Origin: Clostridiales bacterium | GTDB taxonomy: Bacteria > Bacillota > Clostridia > Peptostreptococcales > Anaerovoracaceae | DNA: 55,710 bases | Direction: 5' to 3' | Assembly (NCBI GenBank): GCA_015058155.1 | Contig: SVCW01000008.1 | Span: 1-55,710, forward strand | Shown here: piece by piece, positions 32,523 to 42,177 of the stretch | Layout of the letters: every line of letters begins with the position of its first letter | How positions within the stretch are numbered: position 1 is the stretch's first letter | Made by a program: the position numbers and the translations under genes | Notes under the pieces: model-generated | Told to the model about the DNA's origin: nothing | Seen by the model: only the letters and a program-made list of their open reading frames with translations | Databases searched by the model: none

Positions 32523-33848
32523 ATGAGGTACAAACATATGGGACTAAAAGTAGCAAAATTTGGCGGATCATCACTCGCAGACGGAATTCAGTTAACTAAA
32601 ACTAAGAGCATCATTGAAGCTGATCCTGACAGAAGATATATCGTCGTTTCAGCCCCAGGCAAGAGATTCGAGGGCGACAGCAAAGTAACGGACCTCTTAT
32701 ATCTCTGCAAAGCTCATATTGAAAACAACCTGCCTTATGAACAGATTTTCCAGGTAATCTGTGACAGATATATGGCAATGGCAATAAATTTAGGCGTAAC
32801 AATCGACCTTATGCCTCACTTTGAAAAGATTAAGGCAAAGCTTCAGAGCGGAGCATCAGCTGACTACGTAGCAAGCCGCGGAGAATATTTAAATGCACTT
32901 ATCGCAGCAGCATTCTTCGGATACGACTTCGTAGACACACACGGACTTATTCTTTTCGATTCAAGGGGCAACCTCAAAATGGAAGAAACAAACGAACTTC
33001 TTGCTGAAGAATTAAAGAAGCATGAAACTGCAGTTCTTCCTGGATTCTACGGAACTAACCCTGACGGAAAGATCAAGACTTTCTCAAGAGGCGGATCAGA
33101 CATTACAGGTGCACTCGTGGCGCGCGCAGTAAATGCTGACGTTTATGAAAACTGGACAGACGTATCAGGATTCCTCATTGCAGACCCGAGAATCGTTCCT
33201 GAAGCAAAGACAATCGCAAACATTTCATACAAGGAACTTCGCGAACTTTCATATATGGGAGCATCAGTTCTTCATGAAGATGCAATCTACCCTGCAAGAC
33301 TCGCAAATATTCCGATCAACATCAGAAACACAAATAAACCTGAAGATGCAGGAACAATGATTACAGATACAGCAAACCACGCTGATCAGGTAATCACAGG
33401 TATCGCAGGGACAAAGGACTTCGACGTAATCGCAATCCACAAGAACATGATGTCAACAGAAAAGGGATTCTTAAGAAGACTCCTTGGTATTCTTGAAGAT
33501 TATGATGTAAGCGTTGAACATATTCCATCAGGTATCGATGAACTTTCAGTAGTTGTAAGCAAGAAGGACCTTGAAGGAAAGCTCGAAGATATTCTTGATG
33601 AAATCAGAAGAAAGCTTTCTCCTGAAACAATCGACGTATTCGAAGATATTGCACTCATCGCAACAGTAGGTCACGGAATGTCATCAAGACGCGGTACTTC
33701 AGCGAAGCTCTTTACAGCACTTGCTGAAGGTGGCGTAAACGTAAGAATGATCGACCAGGGTTCATCAGAAATGAACATCATCATCGGAGTTGCAAACAGT
33801 GACTTCGAAAAGGCAGTAAAGGTTATTTACAGCGCATTTATAGCATAA
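32523..33848 (+). CDS. lysC: Aspartate kinase
   Basis: A 441-aa monofunctional aspartokinase, the first step to lysine, threonine and methionine. The kinase N-terminus is KVAKFGGSSLADGIQL, with FSRGGSDITGALVARAVNADVYENWTDVSG in the substrate site. Two ACT regulatory domains follow (about 300-441; VEHIPSGIDELSVVV and VNVRMIDQGSSEMNIIIGV). ATG 32523 was chosen because GGAGG lies 7 bases upstream. The frame is open to 32457, but that start overlaps the promoter region. Feedback by an amino acid is expected from the ACT pair. Confidence 0.93.
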   Translation: MRYKHMGLKVAKFGGSSLADGIQLTKTKSIIEADPDRRYIVVSAPGKRFEGDSKVTDLLYLCKAHIENNLPYEQIFQVICDRYMAMAINLGVTIDLMPHFEKIKAKLQSGASADYVASRGEYLNALIAAAFFGYDFVDTHGLILFDSRGNLKMEETNELLAEELKKHETAVLPGFYGTNPDGKIKTFSRGGSDITGALVARAVNADVYENWTDVSGFLIADPRIVPEAKTIANISYKELRELSYMGASVLHEDAIYPARLANIPINIRNTNKPEDAGTMITDTANHADQVITGIAGTKDFDVIAIHKNMMSTEKGFLRRLLGILEDYDVSVEHIPSGIDELSVVVSKKDLEGKLEDILDEIRRKLSPETIDVFEDIALIATVGHGMSSRRGTSAKLFTALAEGGVNVRMIDQGSSEMNIIIGVANSDFEKAVKVIYSAFIA

Positions 33849-33853
33849 AAAAT

Positions 33854-33895
33854 CCAAGGACTTCTCATATAAGGGAAGTCCTTGAAGTGCTTTTT
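33854..33895 (+). terminator. Terminator after lysC
   Basis: Stem CAAGGACTTC/GAAGTCCTTG (33855-33864 with 33875-33884), with a T run six bases beyond (33891-33895). Confidence 0.7.
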
Positions 33896-33918
33896 AATCA
33901 AGGAGGAAATTTTTCTAA

Positions 33919-35211
33919 ATGGACACCCAGACGATAGTAACAATAATAGCAATCGTAGTATTAGTTATTTTTTCAGGGTATTTTTCAGCAACTGAAACAG
34001 CTTTCACTTCGTTCAACAAGATCAGAATGAAGAACATGGCTGCGGACAATAACAAAAAAGCAAGACTCGTTCTCAGACTTTCAGATCATTACGACAAACT
34101 TCTTACAACAATTCTCGTAGGAAACAACATCGTTAACATCGGAATGACAGCGCTCGCTACAGTTCTTTTCGTAAACCTCTATGGACCTGAACTTGGTGCT
34201 ACGCTTTCAACTGTTGTAATTACGATCGTTGTACTCATCTTCGGTGAAATTTCGCCTAAGAATATAGCAAAAGAAATGCCGGAAAGGTTTGCAATGTTCT
34301 CCGCGAAACTGATAAATATCCTTGTGAAACTGCTCGGCCCTATAAATGCCATATTTTCGCTTTGGAAAAAGCTTCTGACAAAGATTTTCAAGCTTTCGGG
34401 AGAGAGTGGTATTACTGAAGAAGAACTCATTACAATTGTCGAAGAGGCTCAGACTGAAGGCGGAATTGGCGAAGAGCAGTCAGAACTTATTCAGAATGCA
34501 ATCGAATTCAATGATCTTATCGCATGGGACGTACTCACTCCGAGAGTAAATCTTGTTGCAATCGAAGTAGACACTCCGAAGGAAGAAGTAGCCGGTATTT
34601 TCAGAAAGACAGGCTTCTCAAGACTTCCTGTATATGAAGATGAAATCGACAATATTCTCGGTGTACTCAATCAGAAGGATTTCCACAACGAAATTTCGAG
34701 AACAGAAAAGTCAATCAGCGAATATGTGAAGCCTGTAGTATTTGTAGCGGGCAGCATGAAAATCGCGGCACTTCTCAAAAAGATGCAGCGCGTAAAGACA
34801 CATATTGCAGTAGTAGTTGACGAATACGGCGGTACCGAAGGTATCGTAACAATGGAAGATATTATCGAAGAACTCGTAGGTGAAATTTACGATGAACACG
34901 ATAATCAGGAAACGCAGGACATCATCCAGCTCAAGGACGGTAGCTACAGAATTCTTGCGTCAGCCAACCTCGAAAAGGTATTCGACTACTTCGAAGAAGA
35001 AATTGATGAAAAAATCGGCACAAACGTTACTACTGTCAACGGCTGGGTTGTTATGATGATTGACAACCTTCCAAACGTAGGCGATTCATTTTCATATGAT
35101 GTCGGCGGAGACATTTTCCATGTAAAGGTTACAAAGGCCGACGAAAAGAAAGCAAAGGAAATCAACCTCGTTGTCGAACATAAACCTGAAGCGGACGAAG
35201 ACGAGGAATAA
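33919..35211 (+). CDS. CNNM/HlyC-CorC family membrane protein
   Basis: A 430-aa protein. The DUF21/CNNM membrane domain (residues 1-175) has three to four helices, with FSGYFSATETAFTSFNKIRMKNMA. Two CBS domains follow (about 205-325; WDVLTPRVNLVAIEVDTP and YGGTEGIVTMEDIIEELVGEIYDE). A CorC_HlyC domain closes the protein (about 340-425; INGWVV-like VNGWVVMMIDNLPNVG). Members are linked to magnesium or cobalt efflux or resistance. AAGGAGG precedes ATG. secA follows 36 bases later. Confidence 0.93.
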   Translation: MDTQTIVTIIAIVVLVIFSGYFSATETAFTSFNKIRMKNMAADNNKKARLVLRLSDHYDKLLTTILVGNNIVNIGMTALATVLFVNLYGPELGATLSTVVITIVVLIFGEISPKNIAKEMPERFAMFSAKLINILVKLLGPINAIFSLWKKLLTKIFKLSGESGITEEELITIVEEAQTEGGIGEEQSELIQNAIEFNDLIAWDVLTPRVNLVAIEVDTPKEEVAGIFRKTGFSRLPVYEDEIDNILGVLNQKDFHNEISRTEKSISEYVKPVVFVAGSMKIAALLKKMQRVKTHIAVVVDEYGGTEGIVTMEDIIEELVGEIYDEHDNQETQDIIQLKDGSYRILASANLEKVFDYFEEEIDEKIGTNVTTVNGWVVMMIDNLPNVGDSFSYDVGGDIFHVKVTKADEKKAKEINLVVEHKPEADEDEE

Positions 35212-35247
35212 TAATACAAGGGTAAAGGGATTTGAAAGGAGAAACAA

Positions 35248-38010
35248 ATGGGATTTTTAGACAAGGTATTTGGAGATTACAATACTAGAGAGATTAAAAG
35301 AATTGAAAAAATAGTAGACCAGATTGAAAGCTACGACAGCATGATGCAGTCACTTTCAGACAGTGACTTAAGAGCCAAGACTCAGGAATTCAAGGATCGT
35401 CTTGCAGCAGGAGAAACTCTTGACGATATCCTTCCTGAAGCATTTGCAGTATGTCGTGAAGGTGCTGTAAGAAGTCTTGGCATGAAGCACTTCAGGGTGC
35501 AGCTCATTGGTGGTATTGTTCTTCATAACGGAAATATCGCAGAAATGAAAACCGGCGAAGGTAAGACTCTCGTTGCAACTCTTCCTGCATATCTTAATGC
35601 ACTTACAGGAAAAGGTGTACATGTTGTAACAGTAAACGACTACCTCGCAAAGCGTGACTGCGAATGGATGGGCAAACTCTATACATTCCTCGGACTTACT
35701 GTAGGATGTGTTATCCACGGAATTACAAACGAAGAAAGACGCGCTGCATATAATGCTGACATCACATACGGAACAAACAACGAATTCGGTTTCGACTATC
35801 TCCGTGACAACATGGTTATCTACAAAGAAAACCTCATGCAGAGAGAGCTCAGCTATGCAATTGTCGATGAAGTTGACTCTATCCTGATTGATGAAGCGAG
35901 AACTCCTCTCATAATTTCAGGTCAGGGAGACAAATCAACAGATCTCTACAATATTGCAGACCGTTTTGTAAAAACACTCAAGCTTGAGCAGGATTTCGTT
36001 ACTGACGAAAAAGAAAAGACTATTTCGCTCAATGAAGAAGGCGTTGCCAAAGCAGAAAAGTTCTTCGGTATTGAAAACTTCTCGGATCCTGAAAACATGG
36101 AAATAAGCCATCATGTTAACCAGGCGCTCCGCGCAAGAAACATGATGAAACGTGATGTAGACTATATTGTAAAAGACGGCGAAATCGTAATCGTTGACGA
36201 ATTCACAGGCCGTCTCATGTTTGGAAGACGTTACTCAAACGGACTCCATCAGGCAATTGAAGCAAAAGAAGGCGTACTTATTCAGTCAGAGTCAAAGACT
36301 CTTGCAACAATCACACTCCAGAACTATTTCCGTATGTATGAAAAGCTTTCCGGAATGACAGGTACTGCAAAGACTGAAGAAGACGAATTTATCGATATCT
36401 ATAACATGAAGGTTATGGTCATCCCTACAAACAAGCCTGTAGCAAGACGTGACCTTGAAGATAGTATTTATGCGAAGGAAACAGGTAAGTACATCGCAAT
36501 TGCAAACAGAATCAAGGAAGTTCACGAAACAGGCCAGCCTGTTCTCGTAGGTACAATATCAATTGAAAAGTCGGAACTCATCTCGCAGATGCTCATCCGT
36601 CGCGGTGTAAAGCACAACGTTCTCAATGCAAAGCAGCATGAAAGAGAAGCTGAAATCGTTGCTGAAGCAGGAAGACTCGGTGCAGTTACAATCGCAACAA
36701 ACATGGCCGGAAGAGGTACCGATATCATCCTCGGAGGTAATCCGGAATTCGAAGCAAAGCGCGAAATGAAGAAACTCGGATATAGTGATGAACAGATCTC
36801 ATTCGCAACAAGTTTTGTGCAGTCGGATGATGCTGAGTTAAATGAAGCAAGGGCTAAGTTCCAGGAACTTCACGATAGATTCAAGGAAGAAAGACGCGAA
36901 GAACAGGAAAAGGTAAGAAGCCTCGGCGGACTTTGCATCATCGGTACGGAACGTCACGAATCAAGACGTATCGATAATCAGCTCCGTGGTCGTTCGGGAC
37001 GTCAGGGAGACCCTGGCCAGACTCAGTTCTTCATTTCGCTTGAAGACGAACTTATGAGACTCTTCGGCGGTGAAAGAATCCAGGGAATCGCAGGAAAGCT
37101 CGGCCTTGCCGATGATGAGGCAATCGAAGCCGGAATGCTCACAAAATCAATTGAAGGTGCACAGAAGAGAGTTGAAGGAAAGAACTATTCAGTAAGAAAG
37201 TACGTGCTTCAGTATGACAATGTCATGAACAAGCAGCGTGAAATCATCTACGATGAAAGAAGAAGAGTTCTCGACGGTGAAGACCTTAAGGAATACATTG
37301 CTCACATGACTCAGGATATGATAAACGAAGTTATCGATCCTGTGACTGTAGCTTCAGGCAATGCCGCAGAGTGGGATATGGCCCGCGTGAAGGAAGGCCT
37401 TACAAGACTTTCGGCAAGATTTGTGCTCCCTGAATATACTGCTGATGATCTGGCAGTAATGACAGAAGAATCATTCAAGGCAGAAATGTATGATATTTTT
37501 GCTAAGCTCTACGATGAAAAGGAAGCTGAAATCGGAGCAGACAGAATGAGAGAACTCGAAAGAATGATTCTCCTCAGAGTTGTAGATAATCACTGGATGG
37601 ATCATATCGATGATATGGATCAGCTCAAGAGCGGTATCGGACTCCGTTCACTCGGCCAGCAGGACCCTGCAGCAGCATACGCACAGGAAGGCTACGACAT
37701 GTTTGAACTTATGATTGCTGCGATCAAGGAAGAAACAGTACGTTTCTGCTACAACGTAACAATCCAGACAAATGCCCAGCGTAAGCAGGTAATGAATGCC
37801 GGTGAAGCAAAGAAGGAAGAATATGAAGACGGAAGTGCTCAGAAGCAGGCAGGTTCAGTAACGAACGCTCCTGCTCAGAACATGAAAGTGCCGCCACGTC
37901 AGCAGAAACCTGAAACTTTTAAGAGAACTGAAGAAAAGGTAGGTCGTAACGACCCTTGCCCTTGCGGTTCGGGAAAAAAGTACAAGAATTGCTGCGGTAA
38001 AAACGCATAA
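35248..38010 (+). CDS. secA: Protein translocase ATPase SecA
   Basis: A 920-aa SecA. Walker A is EMKTGEGKT (residues 99-107), Walker [14 protein letters not shown], with [18 protein letters not shown] and [12 protein letters not shown]. The C-terminal zinc-binding tail is [16 protein letters not shown], which contacts SecB-like partners and ribosomes. It drives preprotein export through SecYEG. The length is slightly above the B. subtilis form and includes the zinc tail. AAAGGAG precedes ATG. A terminator follows, with prfB next, as in many Firmicutes. Confidence 0.97.
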   Translation: MGFLDKVFGDYNTREIKRIEKIVDQIESYDSMMQSLSDSDLRAKTQEFKDRLAAGETLDDILPEAFAVCREGAVRSLGMKHFRVQLIGGIVLHNGNIAEMKTGEGKTLVATLPAYLNALTGKGVHVVTVNDYLAKRDCEWMGKLYTFLGLTVGCVIHGITNEERRAAYNADITYGTNNEFGFDYLRDNMVIYKENLMQRELSYAIVDEVDSILIDEARTPLIISGQGDKSTDLYNIADRFVKTLKLEQDFVTDEKEKTISLNEEGVAKAEKFFGIENFSDPENMEISHHVNQALRARNMMKRDVDYIVKDGEIVIVDEFTGRLMFGRRYSNGLHQAIEAKEGVLIQSESKTLATITLQNYFRMYEKLSGMTGTAKTEEDEFIDIYNMKVMVIPTNKPVARRDLEDSIYAKETGKYIAIANRIKEVHETGQPVLVGTISIEKSELISQMLIRRGVKHNVLNAKQHEREAEIVAEAGRLGAVTIATNMAGRGTDIILGGNPEFEAKREMKKLGYSDEQISFATSFVQSDDAELNEARAKFQELHDRFKEERREEQEKVRSLGGLCIIGTERHESRRIDNQLRGRSGRQGDPGQTQFFISLEDELMRLFGGERIQGIAGKLGLADDEAIEAGMLTKSIEGAQKRVEGKNYSVRKYVLQYDNVMNKQREIIYDERRRVLDGEDLKEYIAHMTQDMINEVIDPVTVASGNAAEWDMARVKEGLTRLSARFVLPEYTADDLAVMTEESFKAEMYDIFAKLYDEKEAEIGADRMRELERMILLRVVDNHWMDHIDDMDQLKSGIGLRSLGQQDPAAAYAQEGYDMFELMIAAIKEETVRFCYNVTIQTNAQRKQVMNAGEAKKEEYEDGSAQKQAGSVTNAPAQNMKVPPRQQKPETFKRTEEKVGRNDPCPCGSGKKYKNCCGKNA

Positions 38011-38053
38011 ATGTAAGAACGATTAAAAAGCTAAAGTAATATTGATGGGTAAT

Positions 38054-38077
38054 GCGGGCTTTTTAAGTCCGCGTTTT
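38054..38077 (+). terminator. Terminator after secA
   Basis: Stem GCGGGCTT/AAGTCCGC (one G-T pair), loop TTT, then TTTT. Confidence 0.8.
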
Positions 38078-38118
38078 CATATACTAAAATAGTTTATTTG
38101 TGAAGGGATGTGAAATGT

Positions 38119-39244
38119 ATGCTCGAACTCAGTCAGTTAAAGTATGAACTTGCAGGCGAGAGAAATAAGCTTACAGAGGTAGGTGAGTCCCTTTGACCTT
38201 GCTGGGTTAAAGGACAGACTCGAAGAAATCAATAAGGAGACTGAAAAGGACGATTTCTGGGGTAACCAGGATAAGACGCAGAAACTCCTGCGTGAAAAGA
38301 AGTCTCTTGAAAATTCAATAGGTGAATATGAGAAACTCGAGGGAATTCTCGACGGCATAGATGTATTCATCGAAATGGCGGAAGAAGTTATAAAGGATGG
38401 CGGCGACCCTGAAGAGGAACTTCAGGATCTCGTGGCAGAAACTCTTGAATCATATGAAACATACAAGGTTCAGGCGGAAGAATTAAGGCTCAAGACGCTT
38501 CTCGACGGTGAATACGATAAGAACAATGCTATTCTTTCGATTCATGCAGGAACAGGCGGAGTGGATGCTATGGACTGGGCAGAAATGCTCCTCCGTATGT
38601 ATACCCGCTGGGCAGAAAAGAAGGGTTATACTGTCAAGATGCTCGACCTTCAGGATGATACTGAAGCCGGAATCAAGAGTGCTACGCTTCTTGTTGAAGG
38701 TGAAAATGTTTATGGCTATCTTAAGAATGAACGTGGCGTTCACAGACTTGTACGAATATCGCCGTTCAATGCACAGGGCAAGCGCCAGACGTCATTCTCG
38801 ATGATAGAAGTAACTCCTGAAATAGATGATGATATTAATGTCGAAATTGATCCTGATGATATCCGTGTAGACACTTACCGTTCAAGCGGTGCCGGCGGTC
38901 AGCATGTAAACAAGACCGACTCAGCAATCAGAATCACGCATCTTCCTACGAATATAGTGGTTACATGCCAGAACGAAAGAAGCCAGCACCAGAATCGTGA
39001 CATGGCGATGAAGATCTTGAAGTCAAGACTCGTGGAACTTGCTGAACAGCAGCAGAAGCAGAATCTTAAGGAACTCAAAGGTGACTTCTCACAGAACACA
39101 TGGGGCAGCCAGATTCGTTCGTATGTGTTCCAGCCATACACAATGGTTAAAGACCACAGAACGGGTGCCGAAGTCGGAAATGTACAGTCTGTAATGGACG
39201 GAAATATCGACTACTTTATCAACGAAAAACTTAAGCAGAAATAG
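38119..39244 (+). CDS. prfB: Peptide chain release factor 2 with programmed +1 frameshift
   Basis: RF2 terminates translation at UGA and UAA. The gene is split: codons from ATG 38119 run to CTT (38191-38193) and an in-frame TGA (38194-38196). After a +1 shift they continue at GAC 38195 to 39244, giving 375 aa. The shift site CTTTGAC and the upstream SD-like AGGTGAG (38180-38186) are the conserved autoregulatory signals. The body shows the stop-reading RISPFNAQGKRQTSF and the catalytic SSGAGGQHVNKTDSA. The N-terminal 25 codons (MLELSQLKYELAGERNKL) match RF2 of other Firmicutes. Confidence 0.96.
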
Positions 39245-39288
39245 CCGGAAGGCAGGCTGCCGTAAACGCAGCACAGGAAGAGGACAAT

Positions 39289-41493
39289 ATGAACATTACT
39301 GAAAAATTAGCTAAAGAGTTTAAAATAAAAGTTTCGCAGGTTGAAAATACTGTAGCACTTATCGATGAAGGAAATACTATTCCGTTTATCGCACGTTACA
39401 GAAAGGAAGTTACAGGCGGTCTCACAGACGTGACTCTCCGTGATCTCGAAGAAAGACTCACATATCTTCGCAATCTCGAAACAAGAAAGGAAGAAGTAAT
39501 ACGTCTTATCGACGAGCAGGGCAAGCTCACAGAAGAGCTCAAGGCGGAAATTGAGAAGGCAGAAGTACTTCAGAGAGTAGAAGACCTTTATAAACCTTTC
39601 AAGCAGAAAAAGGCGACACGTGCAGGAAAGGCAAAAGAAAAAGGACTTCAGCCTCTCGCTGATATTTTCCTTGCGCAGAAAGAAGTCGCATCAGGAGATG
39701 AAGCAAAGGCTGTAATTGCAAAGCTTGCAGAGCCTTTTGTGACTCCTGCGGACGCTGATATCGAAGATACAAAACGTGTATCGTCAATTGACGATGCGGT
39801 GCAGGGAGCTTGTGATATCATCGCTGAAATGATTTCTGATGACCCGGAAATTACAGCAATGATCCGTGAAATGACAACAGAAGCCGGTATCATTACAACA
39901 GAAGCAGTAGACCCTGAAGAAAAGACTGTTTATGAAATGTATTATGAACATGCAGAAGGAGTTTCAAAGATTCCGAATCACAGAGTTCTTGCTATAAACA
40001 GAGGTGAAAAAGAAAAGAAATTAAAGGTAAAAGTAAACGCTCCTGTTGAAGATATCCATGCAAAAATTGCAAAGGCAATCATCACAAACAAGAAGGCTGC
40101 AGTTTACGAACTTCTTACAGATACAATCGCAGACTCATACAAGAGACTCACAGCTCCGTCAATCGAGCGTGAAATCAGAAATACGCTCACAGAAAGAGCA
40201 GAAGTTGAAGCTGTCAAAGTATTTTCAAAGAACACTGAAAAACTTCTCATGGTACCTCCTGTAAAGGGTGCGAGAATCATTTCTATTGACCCTGGCTACA
40301 GAACAGGATGTAAGGTTGCAGTACTGAACGAAGGCGGAAAGCTTCTCGCATACACTACAATCTACCCTACTGAACCTAAAAACGATATCAAAGGAACTGA
40401 GGCAGTTCTCGAAAAACTCATAGAGAAGTTCAGAATCAATACAATTGTAATCGGAAACGGAACAGCATCGCGTGAAACAGAAGAAGTTGTAGCAAACTTC
40501 TTAAGAAAGCATGATTACAATGTTGCTTATACAATTGTAAACGAAGCGGGAGCTTCAGTATACTCGGCGTCAAAACTTGCTTCAGAAGAGTATCCTGATC
40601 TCGATGTTACTACAAGAGGTGCAATGTCACTCGGAAGAAGACTTCAGGATCCGCTTGCTGAACTCGTAAAGATTTCACCGAAGCACATCGGAGTAGGTCA
40701 GTACCAGCACGATATCAATCAGAGCTACCTCGAAAACGCGCTTACAAATGTTGTTGAAGACTGTGTAAACAGAGTCGGTGTAGATCTTAATACTGCATCA
40801 CCGTCCCTCTTATCGTACATTGCCGGTGTTAATATGACTATAGCGAAGAATATAGTTGCGTACAGAGAAGAAAACGGTTCGTTCACAGAGAGAAAACAGC
40901 TTCTCAAAGTTTCAAAGCTCGGAGAAAAGACATACAACCAGTGCGCCGGTTTCATGAGAATAAGCGGAGGAAAGAATCCTCTCGATGCGACAGCGGTTCA
41001 TCCTGAATCATATGAAGTAGCAGAAATCATGCTTGAAAAGCTCGGCATCAGCAAGGATGAGATTGCCAGCGGCGGAGCAAAGGATATCGAAGAAAGAATC
41101 AAGCTCGTTTATAAGGATGAAAAAAACATGGCTGAAAAACTCGGTATCGGAGCAGTAACGCTTCATGATATCGTTGAAGAAATCAAGAAGCCTGCACGTG
41201 ACCCGAGAGAAGACGCACCTCCTGTAATTTTCAGAAATGATGTTAAGAAACTGGAAGATCTCAAGATTGATATGGAACTTACGGGAACAGTAAGAAACGT
41301 TGTTGACTTCGGAGCGTTTGTAGATATCGGAGTTAAGAATGACGGTCTTGTTCATATTTCGCAGATTTCGGACAAGTATATCAAGCATCCTCTCGATGCA
41401 GTATCTGTAGGCGATACTGTAAAGGTAAAGATTCTCTCTGTTGATTATGAAAAGGGCAAGGTTGCTCTCACAATGAAAGGATTGAAAAACTAA
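39289..41493 (+). CDS. Tex-family RNA-binding protein
   Basis: A 734-aa Tex/Spt6-like protein, normal length. The N-terminal Tex region includes TIPFIARYRKEVTGGL. The YqgF-like nuclease fold holds RIISIDPGYRTGCKVAVL, and helix-hairpin-helix motifs follow (NTASPSLLSYIAGVNMTIAKNIVAYREENG). The C-terminal S1 domain (about 660-732) is GTVRNVVDFGAFVDIGVKNDGLVHIS. It binds RNA and affects transcription and decay. The next gene starts within its stop codon. Confidence 0.95.
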   Translation: MNITEKLAKEFKIKVSQVENTVALIDEGNTIPFIARYRKEVTGGLTDVTLRDLEERLTYLRNLETRKEEVIRLIDEQGKLTEELKAEIEKAEVLQRVEDLYKPFKQKKATRAGKAKEKGLQPLADIFLAQKEVASGDEAKAVIAKLAEPFVTPADADIEDTKRVSSIDDAVQGACDIIAEMISDDPEITAMIREMTTEAGIITTEAVDPEEKTVYEMYYEHAEGVSKIPNHRVLAINRGEKEKKLKVKVNAPVEDIHAKIAKAIITNKKAAVYELLTDTIADSYKRLTAPSIEREIRNTLTERAEVEAVKVFSKNTEKLLMVPPVKGARIISIDPGYRTGCKVAVLNEGGKLLAYTTIYPTEPKNDIKGTEAVLEKLIEKFRINTIVIGNGTASRETEEVVANFLRKHDYNVAYTIVNEAGASVYSASKLASEEYPDLDVTTRGAMSLGRRLQDPLAELVKISPKHIGVGQYQHDINQSYLENALTNVVEDCVNRVGVDLNTASPSLLSYIAGVNMTIAKNIVAYREENGSFTERKQLLKVSKLGEKTYNQCAGFMRISGGKNPLDATAVHPESYEVAEIMLEKLGISKDEIASGGAKDIEERIKLVYKDEKNMAEKLGIGAVTLHDIVEEIKKPARDPREDAPPVIFRNDVKKLEDLKIDMELTGTVRNVVDFGAFVDIGVKNDGLVHISQISDKYIKHPLDAVSVGDTVKVKILSVDYEKGKVALTMKGLKN

Positions 41494-42137
41494 TGATAAA
41501 AGCAGTTTTATTTGATTTTGACGGAACTATTTTCGACACAAATAAGTTAATTATCGAATCATGGCAGGAAGTATTCAGAACTATGACCGGTAAAGAAGGC
41601 GATGTCGATAAAATCAAGGCGACTTTCGGAGAACCTCTTCTTATCACAATGGAAAGATGGTTCCCGGGTGAGTCTGAAAGACTGGTCAAAATTTACAGAG
41701 AATACCAGAAAGATATCTATTTCAAGATGATTGAAGCATATCCTGGAATGCCGGAACTTATAAAGAAACTGAAGGCTCTCGGATACATGAATGCAGTTGT
41801 AACATCAAGACTTACAAGCAGTACTATAAATACTCTTGAAAAGTTCGATCTCACAAAGTATTTCGATGTAATCGTAACGTGCGATGATACAGACAAGCAT
41901 AAACCGGATCCTGAACCGGCACTCGTAGCTTTGAGAAAGCTCGGCATTTCAGCAGACGAAGCTGTTATGATCGGTGATAGCCATTTTGACGTGCTCTGTG
42001 CACAGAACGCAGGAGTGAAGGCTGTGCTTGTAGGATGGTCAGAAGCGGCAGCGGTAACACTCGGCGGCGGTGAAATCGATTACAAGCCTGATTATATTAT
42101 AGAAAAGGCTGAAGACTTAATTGACATTATCAAATAA
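41493..42137 (+). CDS. HAD hydrolase, PpaX / phosphoglycolate phosphatase-like
   Basis: A 214-aa HAD phosphatase. Motif I is FDFDGTIFDT (residues 8-17), motif II VVTSRLTSS, motif III Lys with KPDPEPALVALRKLG and motif IV MIGDSHFDVLCAQNAGV. The small helical cap lies between motifs I and II. The pattern is closest to PpaX/Gph enzymes, acting on pyrophosphate or phosphoglycolate. The start overlaps the tex stop (TAATG), so the pair is likely coupled. Confidence 0.9.
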   Translation: MIKAVLFDFDGTIFDTNKLIIESWQEVFRTMTGKEGDVDKIKATFGEPLLITMERWFPGESERLVKIYREYQKDIYFKMIEAYPGMPELIKKLKALGYMNAVVTSRLTSSTINTLEKFDLTKYFDVIVTCDDTDKHKPDPEPALVALRKLGISADEAVMIGDSHFDVLCAQNAGVKAVLVGWSEAAAVTLGGGEIDYKPDYIIEKAEDLIDIIK

Positions 42138-42177
42138 GTTCTGCACGGGTATAGGGAGATAAAAAGAGGAGTTAAAC

